Source: Pseudarthrobacter sp. SSS035
GTDB lineage: Bacteria > Actinomycetota > Actinomycetes > Actinomycetales > Micrococcaceae
NCBI RefSeq assembly: GCF_023273875.1
Contig: NZ_CP096882.1
Coordinates: 62,001-126,000, forward strand
Direction: 5' to 3'
DNA length: 64,000 bases
Shown here: one piece after another, positions 47,033-55,559 of the stretch
How the letters are laid out: each line of letters begins with the position of its first letter
How positions within the stretch are numbered: position 1 is the stretch's first letter
Translations under genes and position numbers: made by a program
Notes under the pieces: generated by a model
Seen by the model: only the letters and a program-made list of their open reading frames with translations
Databases searched by the model: none
What the model was told of the DNA's origin: nothing

Positions 47033-48073
47033 CTAGGACGGGTGGGTGCGGGTAGAGGCTCGCACGATGAGTTGCGTAGGGAACTCGTAGCGCTGGATCG
47101 CCGGGGGCGTTTCGGACAATGACTGCAGGAGTAGTTCGGCCGCGGTGCGGCCCATTTGGGCGTACGGTTGCCGCGCAGTGGTCAGCTGTGGTGTCACGAG
47201 GACGGCGGTTCGCTCGTCGTCAAAGCCGGCGACGGCGATGTCGTCGGGGACGCGGCGACCGCGTGTGGCCAGTTCGCGCAGCACGGTCGGGGCGAGTTGG
47301 TCGAATGCACAGAAGACGGCATCGACGCTGCTTTCGCGGTCCAGGAGCTCGCCGAGTTCTGGACAACCGGATGCTGACTCGTCGAACTCTGTATCGATGA
47401 TGAGGTGCTCGTCGATCGAGATTCCCGCAGAGACGAGCACATCGCGGTATGCCTTCTCACGCTCCTGGACATAGAAGGAATCGCCCCAGACAGACGCGCC
47501 CCCGCTGAGTCGCGGGCGGACGAAGACGATGCGGGAACGCCCTATCGCGACCAGGTGTTCGGCCACCTCGCGTGCGCCGGCATAGTTCGCCGCCGAGATT
47601 GATGGGAAGTAGATGTCGACGCTCGAGTCGTCAATCGCGACCCCGGGTATGCCGATGCGATCGCACGCGTCCCGGACAGACTTTTGATCAGGAACGCTGA
47701 TGACGATCACACCTTCGGTCGGCACGTTCGACAGCCCGGTGATGGCGTCGGCCAGCGCTCCCTCGGCTCCACCGACAGGATGAACGAGCACCTGGTAGCC
47801 GGCGGCGGCGGCCGTCTCGATGCAGGCGTGTGCGACCGGCTCCCACCAGCCCCACTGGTTGTCCGGCACGATCACGCTGATGGCGTGGAAGCCGCCTCGA
47901 CGCAATGCGCGCGCTGCGACCGACGGGCGATAGCCGAGCTCTTGGGCGATCGTACGGATCCGGTCGCGCGTCGCCGTACTGACGTCGGGATGATCGCCCA
48001 TGGCGCGCGACACTGTCGCGATACCGACGCCCGCTGCTCGGGAAACGTCGGTTAGCGTCACCCGCTGTGTCAT
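47033..48073 (-). CDS. LacI family transcriptional regulator
   Basis: 346 residues. The N-terminal helix-turn-helix and hinge (VTLTDVSRAAGVGIATVSRAMGDHP...VAARALRRG) precede a periplasmic-binding-protein-like sugar domain (ISVIVPDNQWGWWEPVAHACIE, DDIAVAGFDDERTA). It is divergent from an MFS transporter and GH3 enzyme gene, with two palindromic operators between them. It is likely relieved by a glycoside or its product. Confidence 0.95.
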   Translation of the reverse strand: MTQRVTLTDVSRAAGVGIATVSRAMGDHPDVSTATRDRIRTIAQELGYRPSVAARALRRGGFHAISVIVPDNQWGWWEPVAHACIETAAAAGYQVLVHPVGGAEGALADAITGLSNVPTEGVIVISVPDQKSVRDACDRIGIPGVAIDDSSVDIYFPSISAANYAGAREVAEHLVAIGRSRIVFVRPRLSGGASVWGDSFYVQEREKAYRDVLVSAGISIDEHLIIDTEFDESASGCPELGELLDRESSVDAVFCAFDQLAPTVLRELATRGRRVPDDIAVAGFDDERTAVLVTPQLTTARQPYAQMGRTAAELLLQSLSETPPAIQRYEFPTQLIVRASTRTHPS

Positions 48074-48134
48074 TACTGCCTCCCCAAAGGTTGCCTCTTG
48101 ACCGTGGCATTTCTCTTCGATATCTTAGCGGTAT

Positions 48135-48160
48135 CGTTTCCGGAAACGTTACCGGAAACG
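48135..48160. promoter_or_regulatory. Overlapping pair of LacI-type operators
   Basis: CGTTTCCGGAAACG (48135-48148) is a perfect 14-bp palindrome with the central CG typical of LacI-family sites. CGTTACCGGAAACG (48147-48160) is a second site with one mismatch, sharing two bases. Both lie between the LacI and transporter start codons, so one protein could control both directions. Confidence 0.8.
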
Positions 48161-48201
48161 ATGATCAATTTCCACTGATCAAACTCAACGACGAGGAACT
48201 C

Positions 48202-49467
48202 ATGTCCACCACGACCCCGGCCACTGTCGGCCCCAACACTCTTAGGCCAGTCAGTCCAGGCTTCATAGCCATCTACGCGCTGGCGATGTTCGGCATCTGG
48301 ATGGCGATCAACCTGCCGGCCTCCGTGACGCTGGCGTTGCGGATTTCGGAGATCGATCCCGACGGAAAGACCACCAGCTATTCGATTGCCGCCGGAGTCG
48401 GGACGCTGACTGCCGTCCTTGCCAATCCCTTCTTCGGGCGCCTTTCGGACCGTACGCGCAGCCGTTTCGGCCGCCGGCGGCCCTGGATCGCGATTGGCTT
48501 GCTTGGCACCACGGTCGGCGCGGCGGTCATCGGCTTCTCGGATACGTTCCCGATGCTGCTGCTGGGATGGATCCTGATGCAGGCGTTCGTCAATGCCGCG
48601 ATCGCCGCCATTCTCGCCATCGTCGCTGACCGAGTGCCCGAATCGCAGCAAGGATTCATTGGCTCGCTCTCCGGGGCAGCGTCCGCAGCGTCTCTGGTGA
48701 TCGGAATCTTCTTCATCCAGGCGTTCCCAACGAGCATCCTGGCGCAGATTGGTTTGCCGGTGGCGGTGGGGCTTGTGTTCGGCGTAGCGCTGCTCGCGGT
48801 TTTCAATGATGATGCTCCCGCGGCCGAGCCGCTGCCGCCGTTCGGCGTGAAGGAATTCTTCGGATCGTTCTTCATCAACCCGCGACGCGAGCCTGACTTC
48901 GCATGGTTGCTGCTTGCCCTCTTCCTCATGTTCGCCGCGTGGGGCGTGGTATCCACATACACGGTCTATTTGCTACAAGACATGATCGCGGTACCGGAGG
49001 ACCAGATCGGTGGGGCGATCACACTCTCCTACGTGATCCCCGGGGTCGTCGCGTTCGTTGTCGGGCCGCTCGGCGGTTGGGTAGGAGACCGGCTCGGTCG
49101 GCGAAAGCCAGTCATGATCTTCGCCGCTTTGATTGGCGCGGCGGGCATGGTCATCATCGCCACCTCGTCCACCGTTGTTCAATTTCTCATCGGCGTGACG
49201 CTCGTCTCCGGCGTCGCGGCCGGCCTCATGTTGGGCACCTATATCGCGCTTGGCATCGCGGCGATGCGAGACAAGCTGGCGGCAGCCAGGAACCTCGGCG
49301 TGGTCAACATCGCGATCACCCTGCCGTTCTCGATCATCCCGTTCATCGCCCCCGTGATCCTCAGCGTCGGCGGCGGCACGTCGAACTACGTCGCTCTGGT
49401 CCTGTTCGGCGGCGCGCTCACACTCCTGGGAATCGTCCCGCTCGTCGGCATACGCGCCACCCGCTGA
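48202..49467 (+). CDS. MFS transporter, probable glycoside uptake
   Basis: 421 residues from ATG 48202 behind GAGGAA. Twelve membrane segments, with loop motif GRLSDRTRSRFGRRRPWI in the N-half and GGWVGDRLGRRKPVM in the C-half. These resemble sugar-transporting MFS/GPH-like proteins. It lies 64 bp before a GH3 enzyme and is divergent from LacI. The likely role is import of a short glycoside cleaved inside the cell; the exact sugar is unknown. Confidence 0.9.
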   Translation: MSTTTPATVGPNTLRPVSPGFIAIYALAMFGIWMAINLPASVTLALRISEIDPDGKTTSYSIAAGVGTLTAVLANPFFGRLSDRTRSRFGRRRPWIAIGLLGTTVGAAVIGFSDTFPMLLLGWILMQAFVNAAIAAILAIVADRVPESQQGFIGSLSGAASAASLVIGIFFIQAFPTSILAQIGLPVAVGLVFGVALLAVFNDDAPAAEPLPPFGVKEFFGSFFINPRREPDFAWLLLALFLMFAAWGVVSTYTVYLLQDMIAVPEDQIGGAITLSYVIPGVVAFVVGPLGGWVGDRLGRRKPVMIFAALIGAAGMVIIATSSTVVQFLIGVTLVSGVAAGLMLGTYIALGIAAMRDKLAAARNLGVVNIAITLPFSIIPFIAPVILSVGGGTSNYVALVLFGGALTLLGIVPLVGIRATR

Positions 49468-49531
49468 TCTCCTCAACTCACACCGATATCGCGCGGTTCG
49501 CGCTGCGCAACCCTCTCTTTAGGAAACTTCC

Positions 49532-51289
49532 ATGAATGACTATCTCGACCCCACTCAACCCCTTGAGCGCCGTATCGATGACCTCCTCCCGCGGATGACG
49601 ATCGCCGAAAAGGCGGGCCTAATGTTTCATCCCACCACCGAACCGGGAGGCGACTCGCTCACCGACGCGGACGCGCTCCGAGACGCCGAGCTCAACGTGG
49701 TGGAACGCGGAATCAACCACTTCAACGTGCTTGGCGGTGGGGACAGTGCGGGAGTCGCCGGATGGCACAACACCCTCCAGGATCTCGCGGCGAGCACCAG
49801 GCTCGGCATCCCCATCACCCTGTCGTCCGATCCGCGCCACGGATTCCGGAGCAATCCTTTCACCGGGCAGTCGCTCGACAGTCTCTCCCGCTGGCCCGAG
49901 ACGACCGGTATCGCAGCGATCGCGGGCACGGACACGGACACGGCGCGAGAGTATGCCGACATCATCCGCCGCGAGTTCCTGGCGATGGGCATACGTGTGT
50001 ACCTCGGACCGATGGCGGATATCTTCAGCGAACCGCGCTGGTCGCGCGGGTTCGGCACATTCGGAGAAGACCCTGCCCGCGTCGCCGAACTGACAGTCGC
50101 CTTCATCGAGGGACTCCGCGGTGGGCCAACGTTGGGCCCCGAGGCTGTCGCTGCAGTCGTGAAGCACTTCCCCGGAGGCGGTCCACAGTTGCGCGGCGAT
50201 GACGCGCACGACTCGCGGTACCCAGAGCAGGTGTATCCCGGTGGCATGCAAGAACTGCACATCCAGCCGTTCGAGAAGGCCTTCGCCGCAGGAGCCACCC
50301 AGGTGATGACATACTACGGCAAGCCCGTCGGCACAGAATGGGATGAAGTCGGGTTTGCGTTCAACGCCCCGGTCGTACGAGACATCCTCCGCAAGCGCCT
50401 TCATTTCGACGGCATCGTCGTGACCGACTGGAACCTGCTCGAGAGTGAGCGGATGGGCGATCTCACCTTTGGACCGAATGGTTGGGGCCTGGGGCACCTG
50501 TCTCCCGTCGAGCGGGCCCGGATCGCCATCGACGTCGGCGTCGACCAGTTCGGCGGTGACCGGAACCCTGCCCTTATCGAGGAGCTCGTCGACAGCGGCG
50601 CGGTGACCGAGGAGCGCATCGACCAGTCAGTGCGACGGCTACTCCGCGAAAAGTTCCAGCTTGGCGTGTTCGAGAAACGTCATGTCGACATCGATCGTGC
50701 GCGCACCACGTGCGGCGCGCCAGTCTATTTCGAGAAAGGTACCGCCGCGCAGAGCAAGTCCATAGTGCTGCTCACCGACGAGGCAGGCATCCTGCCCGAG
50801 GGCTCCAGGGTCTACGTCGAGGGCATTCAAGACCCGTCAGGCCTCACGATGACTCCCCATGTCGGAGACGCCGAGGCGATCATCGTTCGCCTCGAAGCAC
50901 CCTTCGAAGTCGGCCGCGGATCCGTTGTCGCCGAGTACTTCCACGGCGGCACGCTAGCCTTCCCTCAGAGCACACTCGACAGACTGCGCAATTATGCCGC
51001 TCAAGCCCCCCTCTATGTGTCCGTGTTCCTCGAGCGGCCAGCCATCCTCGGCCCGCTCCTCGAGCTCGGCGCCACCGTCCTCGGCGAATTCGGAGCGAGC
51101 GACCACGTCATAATCAAGGCGTTCACAGGGCGCACGTCACTTACCGGGACCCTGCCTTTCGACATCCCCTCATCCATGGAGGCTGTAGAGAAGTCCCGCG
51201 AGGACGTCCCGTTCGACACTGAGGCACCCCTTTTCCGCGCGGGTTTTGGAATTGCCCGAGATGCCGGCGCACCCCACATGGCAGCATAG
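49532..51289 (+). CDS. Glycoside hydrolase family 3 enzyme
   Basis: 585 residues. The GH3 barrel contains KHFPGGGPQ and the nucleophile Asp299 in GIVVTDWNLLES. A C-terminal alpha/beta sandwich (about 400-585) ends in the usual GFGI-type segment (LFRAGFGIA). There is no signal peptide, so hydrolysis is cytosolic after uptake by the adjacent MFS protein. Specificity (beta-glucoside, xyloside or other) cannot be read. AGGAAAC lies ahead of the ATG. Confidence 0.93.
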   Translation: MNDYLDPTQPLERRIDDLLPRMTIAEKAGLMFHPTTEPGGDSLTDADALRDAELNVVERGINHFNVLGGGDSAGVAGWHNTLQDLAASTRLGIPITLSSDPRHGFRSNPFTGQSLDSLSRWPETTGIAAIAGTDTDTAREYADIIRREFLAMGIRVYLGPMADIFSEPRWSRGFGTFGEDPARVAELTVAFIEGLRGGPTLGPEAVAAVVKHFPGGGPQLRGDDAHDSRYPEQVYPGGMQELHIQPFEKAFAAGATQVMTYYGKPVGTEWDEVGFAFNAPVVRDILRKRLHFDGIVVTDWNLLESERMGDLTFGPNGWGLGHLSPVERARIAIDVGVDQFGGDRNPALIEELVDSGAVTEERIDQSVRRLLREKFQLGVFEKRHVDIDRARTTCGAPVYFEKGTAAQSKSIVLLTDEAGILPEGSRVYVEGIQDPSGLTMTPHVGDAEAIIVRLEAPFEVGRGSVVAEYFHGGTLAFPQSTLDRLRNYAAQAPLYVSVFLERPAILGPLLELGATVLGEFGASDHVIIKAFTGRTSLTGTLPFDIPSSMEAVEKSREDVPFDTEAPLFRAGFGIARDAGAPHMAA

Positions 51290-51305
51290 GCCTAGAGACG
51301 GAGCG

Positions 51306-51333
51306 ATTGGCCCCGACTCCGGTCAGGGCCAAT
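51306..51333 (+). terminator. Hairpin after the GH3 gene
   Basis: ATTGGCCC pairs with GGGCCAAT over 12 bases, 16 bp past the GH3 stop. No U tract follows, so termination is uncertain. The rest of the 330-bp gap to the next gene holds the 44-bp site at 51491 and nothing else recognised. Confidence 0.5.
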
Positions 51334-51490
51334 CTGCCGGATCTGGTCGAGTGTCATGGCGGTAAATCATCGCGCCCGCAAGCCGGTCCTCCACCGGCCG
51401 CGACGGCATCATGCAGTGCACTTCTGTGGAGTTCAGCGCTTCGTGGCGGCGTTTTGTGACCGCTTGGTGTCGCTCAACCGGGTCTTGAGT

Positions 51491-51534
51491 TGTCTTGCAT
51501 CGCTAGTCTTTCGAGGCGAAGTGGTTTCGAGACA
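51491..51534 (+). repeat. 44-bp recombination-like site, copy A
   Basis: TGTCTTGCAT-CGCTAG-TCTTTCGAGGCG, then AAGTGGTTTCGAGACA. It aligns without gaps to three other sites in the window. The last half-site is well preserved and the middle one is degenerate. It lies 86 bp before a 54-codon gene. Confidence 0.7.
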
Positions 51535-51619
51535 CCCAATCGTCTGTACCACGAGGACGACTAGGTTCGGCGCCAGCCTGGCTCGCGTAGCGTAGGGGCA
51601 ACGACTATTGGGGGTAGCC

Positions 51620-51784
51620 ATGAATCCGGCACCGTTTTTCGGCATTTTCAGCACCATTTATGCAGTCATCATGATCGTGGTAGCCGGCCTGGCAATTTAC
51701 ACTCTGGTCCTGACAATTGTTTTCCTTCGGCTGCGGATTGCCGAGCTGAAGCGGGGTGCGCGGCCGAACGGTCCGTTGGGGTGA
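51620..51784 (+). CDS. Small single-pass membrane protein
   Basis: 54 residues, MNPAPFFGIFSTIYAVIMIV, one long hydrophobic helix (about 10-36) and a basic tail (RLRIAELKRGARP). It overlaps the next gene's GTG by four bases (GTGA), which supports its reality. GGGGG lies ahead of the ATG. Function unknown. Confidence 0.6.
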   Translation: MNPAPFFGIFSTIYAVIMIVVAGLAIYTLVLTIVFLRLRIAELKRGARPNGPLG

Positions 51785-52218
51785 GGGAAACAGGCATGGT
51801 TGAGATAGGGCGCCGGGAGCGGCTCACGTTCGGAGATGTGCAACGCGGACCCGACGGCGAATTGCTCAGCATGTCCGTGTCCGTGGAATTAGAGAACCTT
51901 CGAGCACGTCGGGAGGTCACCGCCCACTACGAGCTTGGATTCGCTGACCTTTGCGGCTTCTTCACCGACCTTGCCGGGCATTGGCAAGGCTGGAGCGGGA
52001 CCAGAGCCTACAAATCCCTTGAAGGTGATCTACTGCTGGAGGCTGCCCACACCGGGAGCCACATTGAGCTGTCCTTCACCCTTCAGGATCCCTCGTTCCA
52101 TGACTCCTGGTCAGTACGCGGCAAGCTGACGATCGACTCGGGGGAAGAACTCATGCGCGTCACGGAGAACCTGCTAAACCTGTTCGCTGCCAGTTGGCGT
52201 GAGGATGCCGCAGAATGA
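51781..52218 (+). CDS. DUF6228 family protein
   Basis: 145 residues from GTG 51781 (or 140 from ATG 51796). LCGFFTDLAGHWQGWSGTRAYKSLEGDLLLEAAHTG and a C-terminal beta-rich segment (SWSVRGKLTIDSGEEL) match DUF6228, small soluble actinobacterial proteins often found in accessory regions beside toxin or immunity genes. Function unknown. It is coupled to the 54-residue membrane protein gene. Confidence 0.7.
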   Translation: MRETGMVEIGRRERLTFGDVQRGPDGELLSMSVSVELENLRARREVTAHYELGFADLCGFFTDLAGHWQGWSGTRAYKSLEGDLLLEAAHTGSHIELSFTLQDPSFHDSWSVRGKLTIDSGEELMRVTENLLNLFAASWREDAAE

Positions 52219-52256
52219 CCGGCAAGGATTGGACCAGGATTTCCTTCGCGCTGGCC

Positions 52257-52652
52257 CTATGTCCAATGAGAGAAAGCCTGAACCACTAAACCCGTAAGCA
52301 TAATTGCCGTAAATATCGATTTTCCCGCGCCGAGGCCGCGTATCGTCCCAGTGTCGGCAAACCATCCAAAACCTGCCTCTTCCAGTCCTCGACCTCGAAC
52401 GTTTTCGGCCCAGATCTCTGCAGCGTGTTCATGATTCCTCCAGGTCAGCAGGCCAATGCCGAAAACGGCAGACAAGAGCACCACCAGCGGAAGGACTATC
52501 AGGAGGTTTGTAGCTGGCACAGAAAGGTCGAAGACTAAGGAAACAAGGACGCAGCAGACGATCGCCACGAAGCTCCAGAGCTCGATAATTTGCAACTTAC
52601 GTATCCGCCCGGGGAGACGTCGATGCTCGTATACAGCCCGGCGTAGCCACCG
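52257..52652 (-). pseudogene. Small membrane-protein gene split from its start codon by an IS21 element
   Basis: About 131 residues (RWLRRAVYEHRRLPGRIRKL onward) with three hydrophobic segments. The ATG and its ribosome site (AAAGGGGAACCCT) are at 55290-55288 beyond the IS. Removing the IS and one 7-bp target copy restores a perfect 133-codon frame, MRWLRRAVYEH to FSHWT. In the present state the frame runs 36 codons into the IS left end, so a hybrid product is possible if translated. Native function unknown. Confidence 0.85.
52646..52652. repeat. Target-site duplication of IS21 copy 1, left
   Basis: GCCACCG, identical to 55281-55287 on the other side of the element. Confidence 0.9.
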
Positions 52653-52796
52653 TGGCGGATAGCCGTAGTTGGTACGGGCAGTCCACGGAGTTGGTACCGC
52701 TTTTCCCGGTAGTTGGTACTGCGGTCGTTTTTGCGTGTTCCTCTGACGGAACCGCGGCACGTTGGGTGCTGCCGGTTTCTGATGGAGGAGGCATTG

Positions 52797-54377
52797 ATGG
52801 CGAGCTACAAGGCGATTATGGCTTTGGTGTTCGAGGGCCGTAGCTACGACGAGATTGTGGGCTTGGTGGGGTGTTCACGCCGGGATATCTCGGCGGTGAA
52901 GAAGACCGTGGCAGCCAAGGGCTTGACGGCCGCGCAGGCTGCCTCGATGGGCGAGGCTCAATGGGCAGAGTTGTTTCCCGATGGTCGCCGGACGGTCTCG
53001 GGTTCCTTTGATCAGCCTGATTTCGCGCAGGCGTTGAAGTCGATGAAGAGCAACAAGCATTTCACCTTGCAGCAGGCGTGGCGGATGTATCTGGGTGTGC
53101 CCTCGGGGCAGGGGAAGAAGTACGGGTATTCAAGGTTTTGCCAGCTTTTCACGGAGTTTGCGGCCACCAATGATGTCGTAGCGACGCTTCACCACGATCC
53201 GGGCCGGGCGCTCTTGGTGGACTGGGCCGGCGATACGCTGCCGGTGACGGATTCGGTCACCGGGGAGGTCCGCAAGGCCTACATGTTTGTTGCGGTCCTG
53301 CCATTTTCGGGCCTCGTGTTCTGCCGGGCCTTTGCCGATATGAAGCAGGAAGCGTGGATCAGCGCACATGTGCAGGCCTTTGAATTTATCGGTGGAGTAA
53401 CTCAAATCATCGTCCCGGACAACGCTTCCACGGCGACCCATCGGTCCGTCAAAGGCGACAGCGCCAGGGTTATCCATGCCCGCTATCAGGAGCTCGCCGA
53501 CCACTATTGCACGGCGGTGGTGCCGGCCAGAGTCCGGAAGCCCCGCGATAAGGCAGCGGTGGAATCGGCGGTGAACATCATCAACAAGCGCGTGATCGGC
53601 TACCTGGCCGAAGAGCTCTGGACCACCTTCGCGGAGCTGAACGCCGCGATTGGTGAGCGGATGGTGGAGGTCAATGAGCAGATGCGCCGCGTCGACGGCA
53701 CGAGCAGGTATGAGCGGTTCCTGGCTGAGGAAGCCGGGCTGCTGCAGCCGTTGCCGGCCGCGAGGTTCGATACGGTGGCATGGAAGCAGTTGAAGGTGGG
53801 GCGGAATTACCATGTCACCGCCGATTACCAGCACTATTCAGTGCCGTACACGTTCGCCGGGCAGATTCTGCGTGTGCGCCTGACCGGTGTGGCCGTCACC
53901 ATTTTCGATGGCGACACCGTGGTGTGTGAGCATCCACGCAAGGCCGGACGCAAGGGCCAGTACTCCACGACCGTTGAGCACGCTCCCGAACGGCATCAGG
54001 ACATTGACGGGCTGTGGACACGGGAGTGGTTCGTGCACCGGGCCCGGAGTTTCGGGGCCGCGACCGTGGCGGTGATTGAGTCGATTCTGGACCGCCACGC
54101 CATCGAGGCGCAGGCCTACCTTGACTGCCAGAACATCCTGATGACCTTGGGCAAGAGCAACAAGCAGCGCCTGGAGGCCGCCTGCCAGGCGATCATCAAC
54201 CAGCAGGGCTACCCGACCTACACCACGCTCAAACGCATCATGGCGACTATTACCACTGACAAGCAACGCACTCGGCCGCTGGTTGCGGCGGCCTCGAATG
54301 AGAAGAGCACTCCCGGGGCGGTCGACCTGCCCGGTGTTCTGGTGCGCGGGGCCGACTACTACCAGGAACGTGGGTGA
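52797..54377 (+). CDS. istA: IS21 transposase IstA
   Basis: 526 residues from ATG 52797 behind GGAGGAGG. N-terminal helix-turn-helix (SYDEIVGLVGCSRRDISAVKK), DDE catalytic core with Asp in LLVDWAGD, Asp in IIVPDNAST and Glu in AAVESAVN, then a C-terminal beta-barrel. It cuts and joins the IS ends with help from IstB. It differs clearly from the IstA of copy 2. Confidence 0.95.
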   Translation: MASYKAIMALVFEGRSYDEIVGLVGCSRRDISAVKKTVAAKGLTAAQAASMGEAQWAELFPDGRRTVSGSFDQPDFAQALKSMKSNKHFTLQQAWRMYLGVPSGQGKKYGYSRFCQLFTEFAATNDVVATLHHDPGRALLVDWAGDTLPVTDSVTGEVRKAYMFVAVLPFSGLVFCRAFADMKQEAWISAHVQAFEFIGGVTQIIVPDNASTATHRSVKGDSARVIHARYQELADHYCTAVVPARVRKPRDKAAVESAVNIINKRVIGYLAEELWTTFAELNAAIGERMVEVNEQMRRVDGTSRYERFLAEEAGLLQPLPAARFDTVAWKQLKVGRNYHVTADYQHYSVPYTFAGQILRVRLTGVAVTIFDGDTVVCEHPRKAGRKGQYSTTVEHAPERHQDIDGLWTREWFVHRARSFGAATVAVIESILDRHAIEAQAYLDCQNILMTLGKSNKQRLEAACQAIINQQGYPTYTTLKRIMATITTDKQRTRPLVAAASNEKSTPGAVDLPGVLVRGADYYQERG

Positions 54378-55152
54378 TCCGGCCGTGTTTACCGGTGTTG
54401 ACCACGAGAAGTTCCGGGCCCTGCGCATCACGCACGTGGCCACCCGGTTCGAAGAGCTCATCAAGGACGAAGCAAACGACGCTGCCACGCCGGAGGAACT
54501 GTTCCTCACCGCCGTTGATGAGGCCCTGGAACTGCGCCGCTCCAGCAGGATCGAGAAACTCATCCGGCAGGCAAGGTTCCCGCTCCCGGAGGCCTCGGTC
54601 GCCGAGATCACCTATCCACCCGGGCGCGGCATCAACCCCGTGCGAATGAAACGCTACGCCAACCATGACTGGCGGGCCGATCCGACGAACCTGCTGATCA
54701 TTTCCCCGACCGGAGGAGGCAAAACGTATCTGGCCTGCGCGATCGGCGTCGCGGCCTGCCACAACGAACACACCGTTCACTACACGCGGATGGATGACCT
54801 GGCACGCCGACTCGTCATCGCCCGCGGGGATGGGATCGGCCACCAAAGCATGCTCAACAAGCTCAGCGACGTTGATCTGCTCATCATCGATGACTTCCTC
54901 ACCGTAGGAATCGACCCGAACGCCGCCAGCGACCTGTTCGCGATTCTGGCCAACCGTGACCACCGGCTGCCGACGATCATCGTCAGCCAGTCCGGCCCGG
55001 CCTACTGGGTCGAAGCCCTGCCCGACCGCGTGGCCGCCGACTCCACCGTGAACCGGCTCGCCAACCAGTCCCGCACGCTCAACCTCGGCGAGGTCGACAT
55101 GCGGCGGCTGCGCAACCAGGAAGCCAAAGCCACCAGCGGCTACTGGGAATAA
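54370..55152 (+). CDS. istB: IS21 helper ATPase IstB
   Basis: 260 residues from GTG 54370, overlapping the istA stop by 8 bases. DnaA/DnaC-like AAA+ ATPase with Walker A SPTGGGKTYLA and Walker B LLIIDDFL. It chooses target DNA and activates IstA. Confidence 0.94.
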   Translation: MGDPAVFTGVDHEKFRALRITHVATRFEELIKDEANDAATPEELFLTAVDEALELRRSSRIEKLIRQARFPLPEASVAEITYPPGRGINPVRMKRYANHDWRADPTNLLIISPTGGGKTYLACAIGVAACHNEHTVHYTRMDDLARRLVIARGDGIGHQSMLNKLSDVDLLIIDDFLTVGIDPNAASDLFAILANRDHRLPTIIVSQSGPAYWVEALPDRVAADSTVNRLANQSRTLNLGEVDMRRLRNQEAKATSGYWE

Positions 55153-55280
55153 CCCAGAACGCACGCCGGCGACAACTCGTACCGGTCGGGACGGCCACAC
55201 CGCCGCCCGGCCGGTACCGGGTCCCCGGAACAGCAGTACCAACTACCTGGACCACCCGTACCAACCAGTCCTATCCGCCA

Positions 55281-55290
55281 GCCACCGCAT
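55281..55290 (-). other. Orphan start of the gene split by IS21 copy 1, with right target duplication
   Basis: GCCACCG (55281-55287) is the right target duplication. CAT at 55288-55290 is the ATG of the interrupted membrane-protein gene on the minus strand, preceded by GGGGAA at proper distance. Confidence 0.85.
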
Positions 55291-55306
55291 AGGGTTCCCC
55301 TTTCCC

Positions 55307-55334
55307 AGCTATGTTCTCTCTGCAGAACATAGCT
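55307..55334. promoter_or_regulatory. Perfect palindrome upstream of the split gene
   Basis: AGCTATGTTCT and AGAACATAGCT, 11 bp each with a 6-bp spacer, 17 bp upstream of the ATG at 55290. It looks like an operator, or an RNA hairpin in the 5' leader. The cognate regulator is unknown. Confidence 0.5.
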
Positions 55335-55435
55335 TCACCCTAAACGTGGTTTCGCACTCTTACGAGAATCGCCAACCGCGGAGCTGGAGACAGCTTCTCT
55401 TTGCAAGGTCTACTTTTGGTGTCTCATATCCCTTG

Positions 55436-55479
55436 TGTCTCGGAACGCTAGCGTTTCGAGACATGGAGGTTTTGAGACA
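55436..55479 (+). repeat. 44-bp recombination-like site, copy B (best preserved)
   Basis: TGTCTCGGAACG-CTAG-CGTTTCGAGACA is a 28-bp inverted repeat with one arm mismatch. After TGGAG comes GTTTTGAGACA, a directly repeated third half-site. It ends 7 bp before the IS-like end at 55487. Confidence 0.8.
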
Positions 55480-55486
55480 TCGAGGC

Positions 55487-55531
55487 TGTGAATTGCAGCG
55501 ATAAATGGCGGTCTTTTCGCAGCGCTAAATG
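55487..55531 (+). repeat. Degenerate IS-like terminal sequence, copy i
   Basis: Begins TGTGAATTGCAGCGATAAATGGCGGTC and continues TTTTCGCAGCGCTAAATG. The layout matches the better ends at 59447 and 62342 (TGTGACTGTTA, then ATGGCGGTT, then TCGCAG). No transposase is attached. Confidence 0.45.
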
Positions 55532-55559
55532 TCACCCTCGCTGCCCTCAACTGAATCCT

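Larger units (their letters stand above)
52653..55280 (+). mobile_element. IS21-family insertion sequence, copy 1 (complete)
   Basis: 2628 bp bounded by inverted ends starting TGGCGGATAG (5'-TG...CA-3'). Each end holds repeated AGTTGGTAC motifs (three at the left, two at the right), as usual in IS21 elements. It encodes intact istA and istB and is flanked by a 7-bp GCCACCG duplication. The intact ends, genes and duplication indicate a recent insertion. Confidence 0.93.

Noticed and set aside
46839..47036. 65-codon frame in the junction spacer
   Set aside because: No ribosome site or family features and it overlaps the end of the LacI gene.
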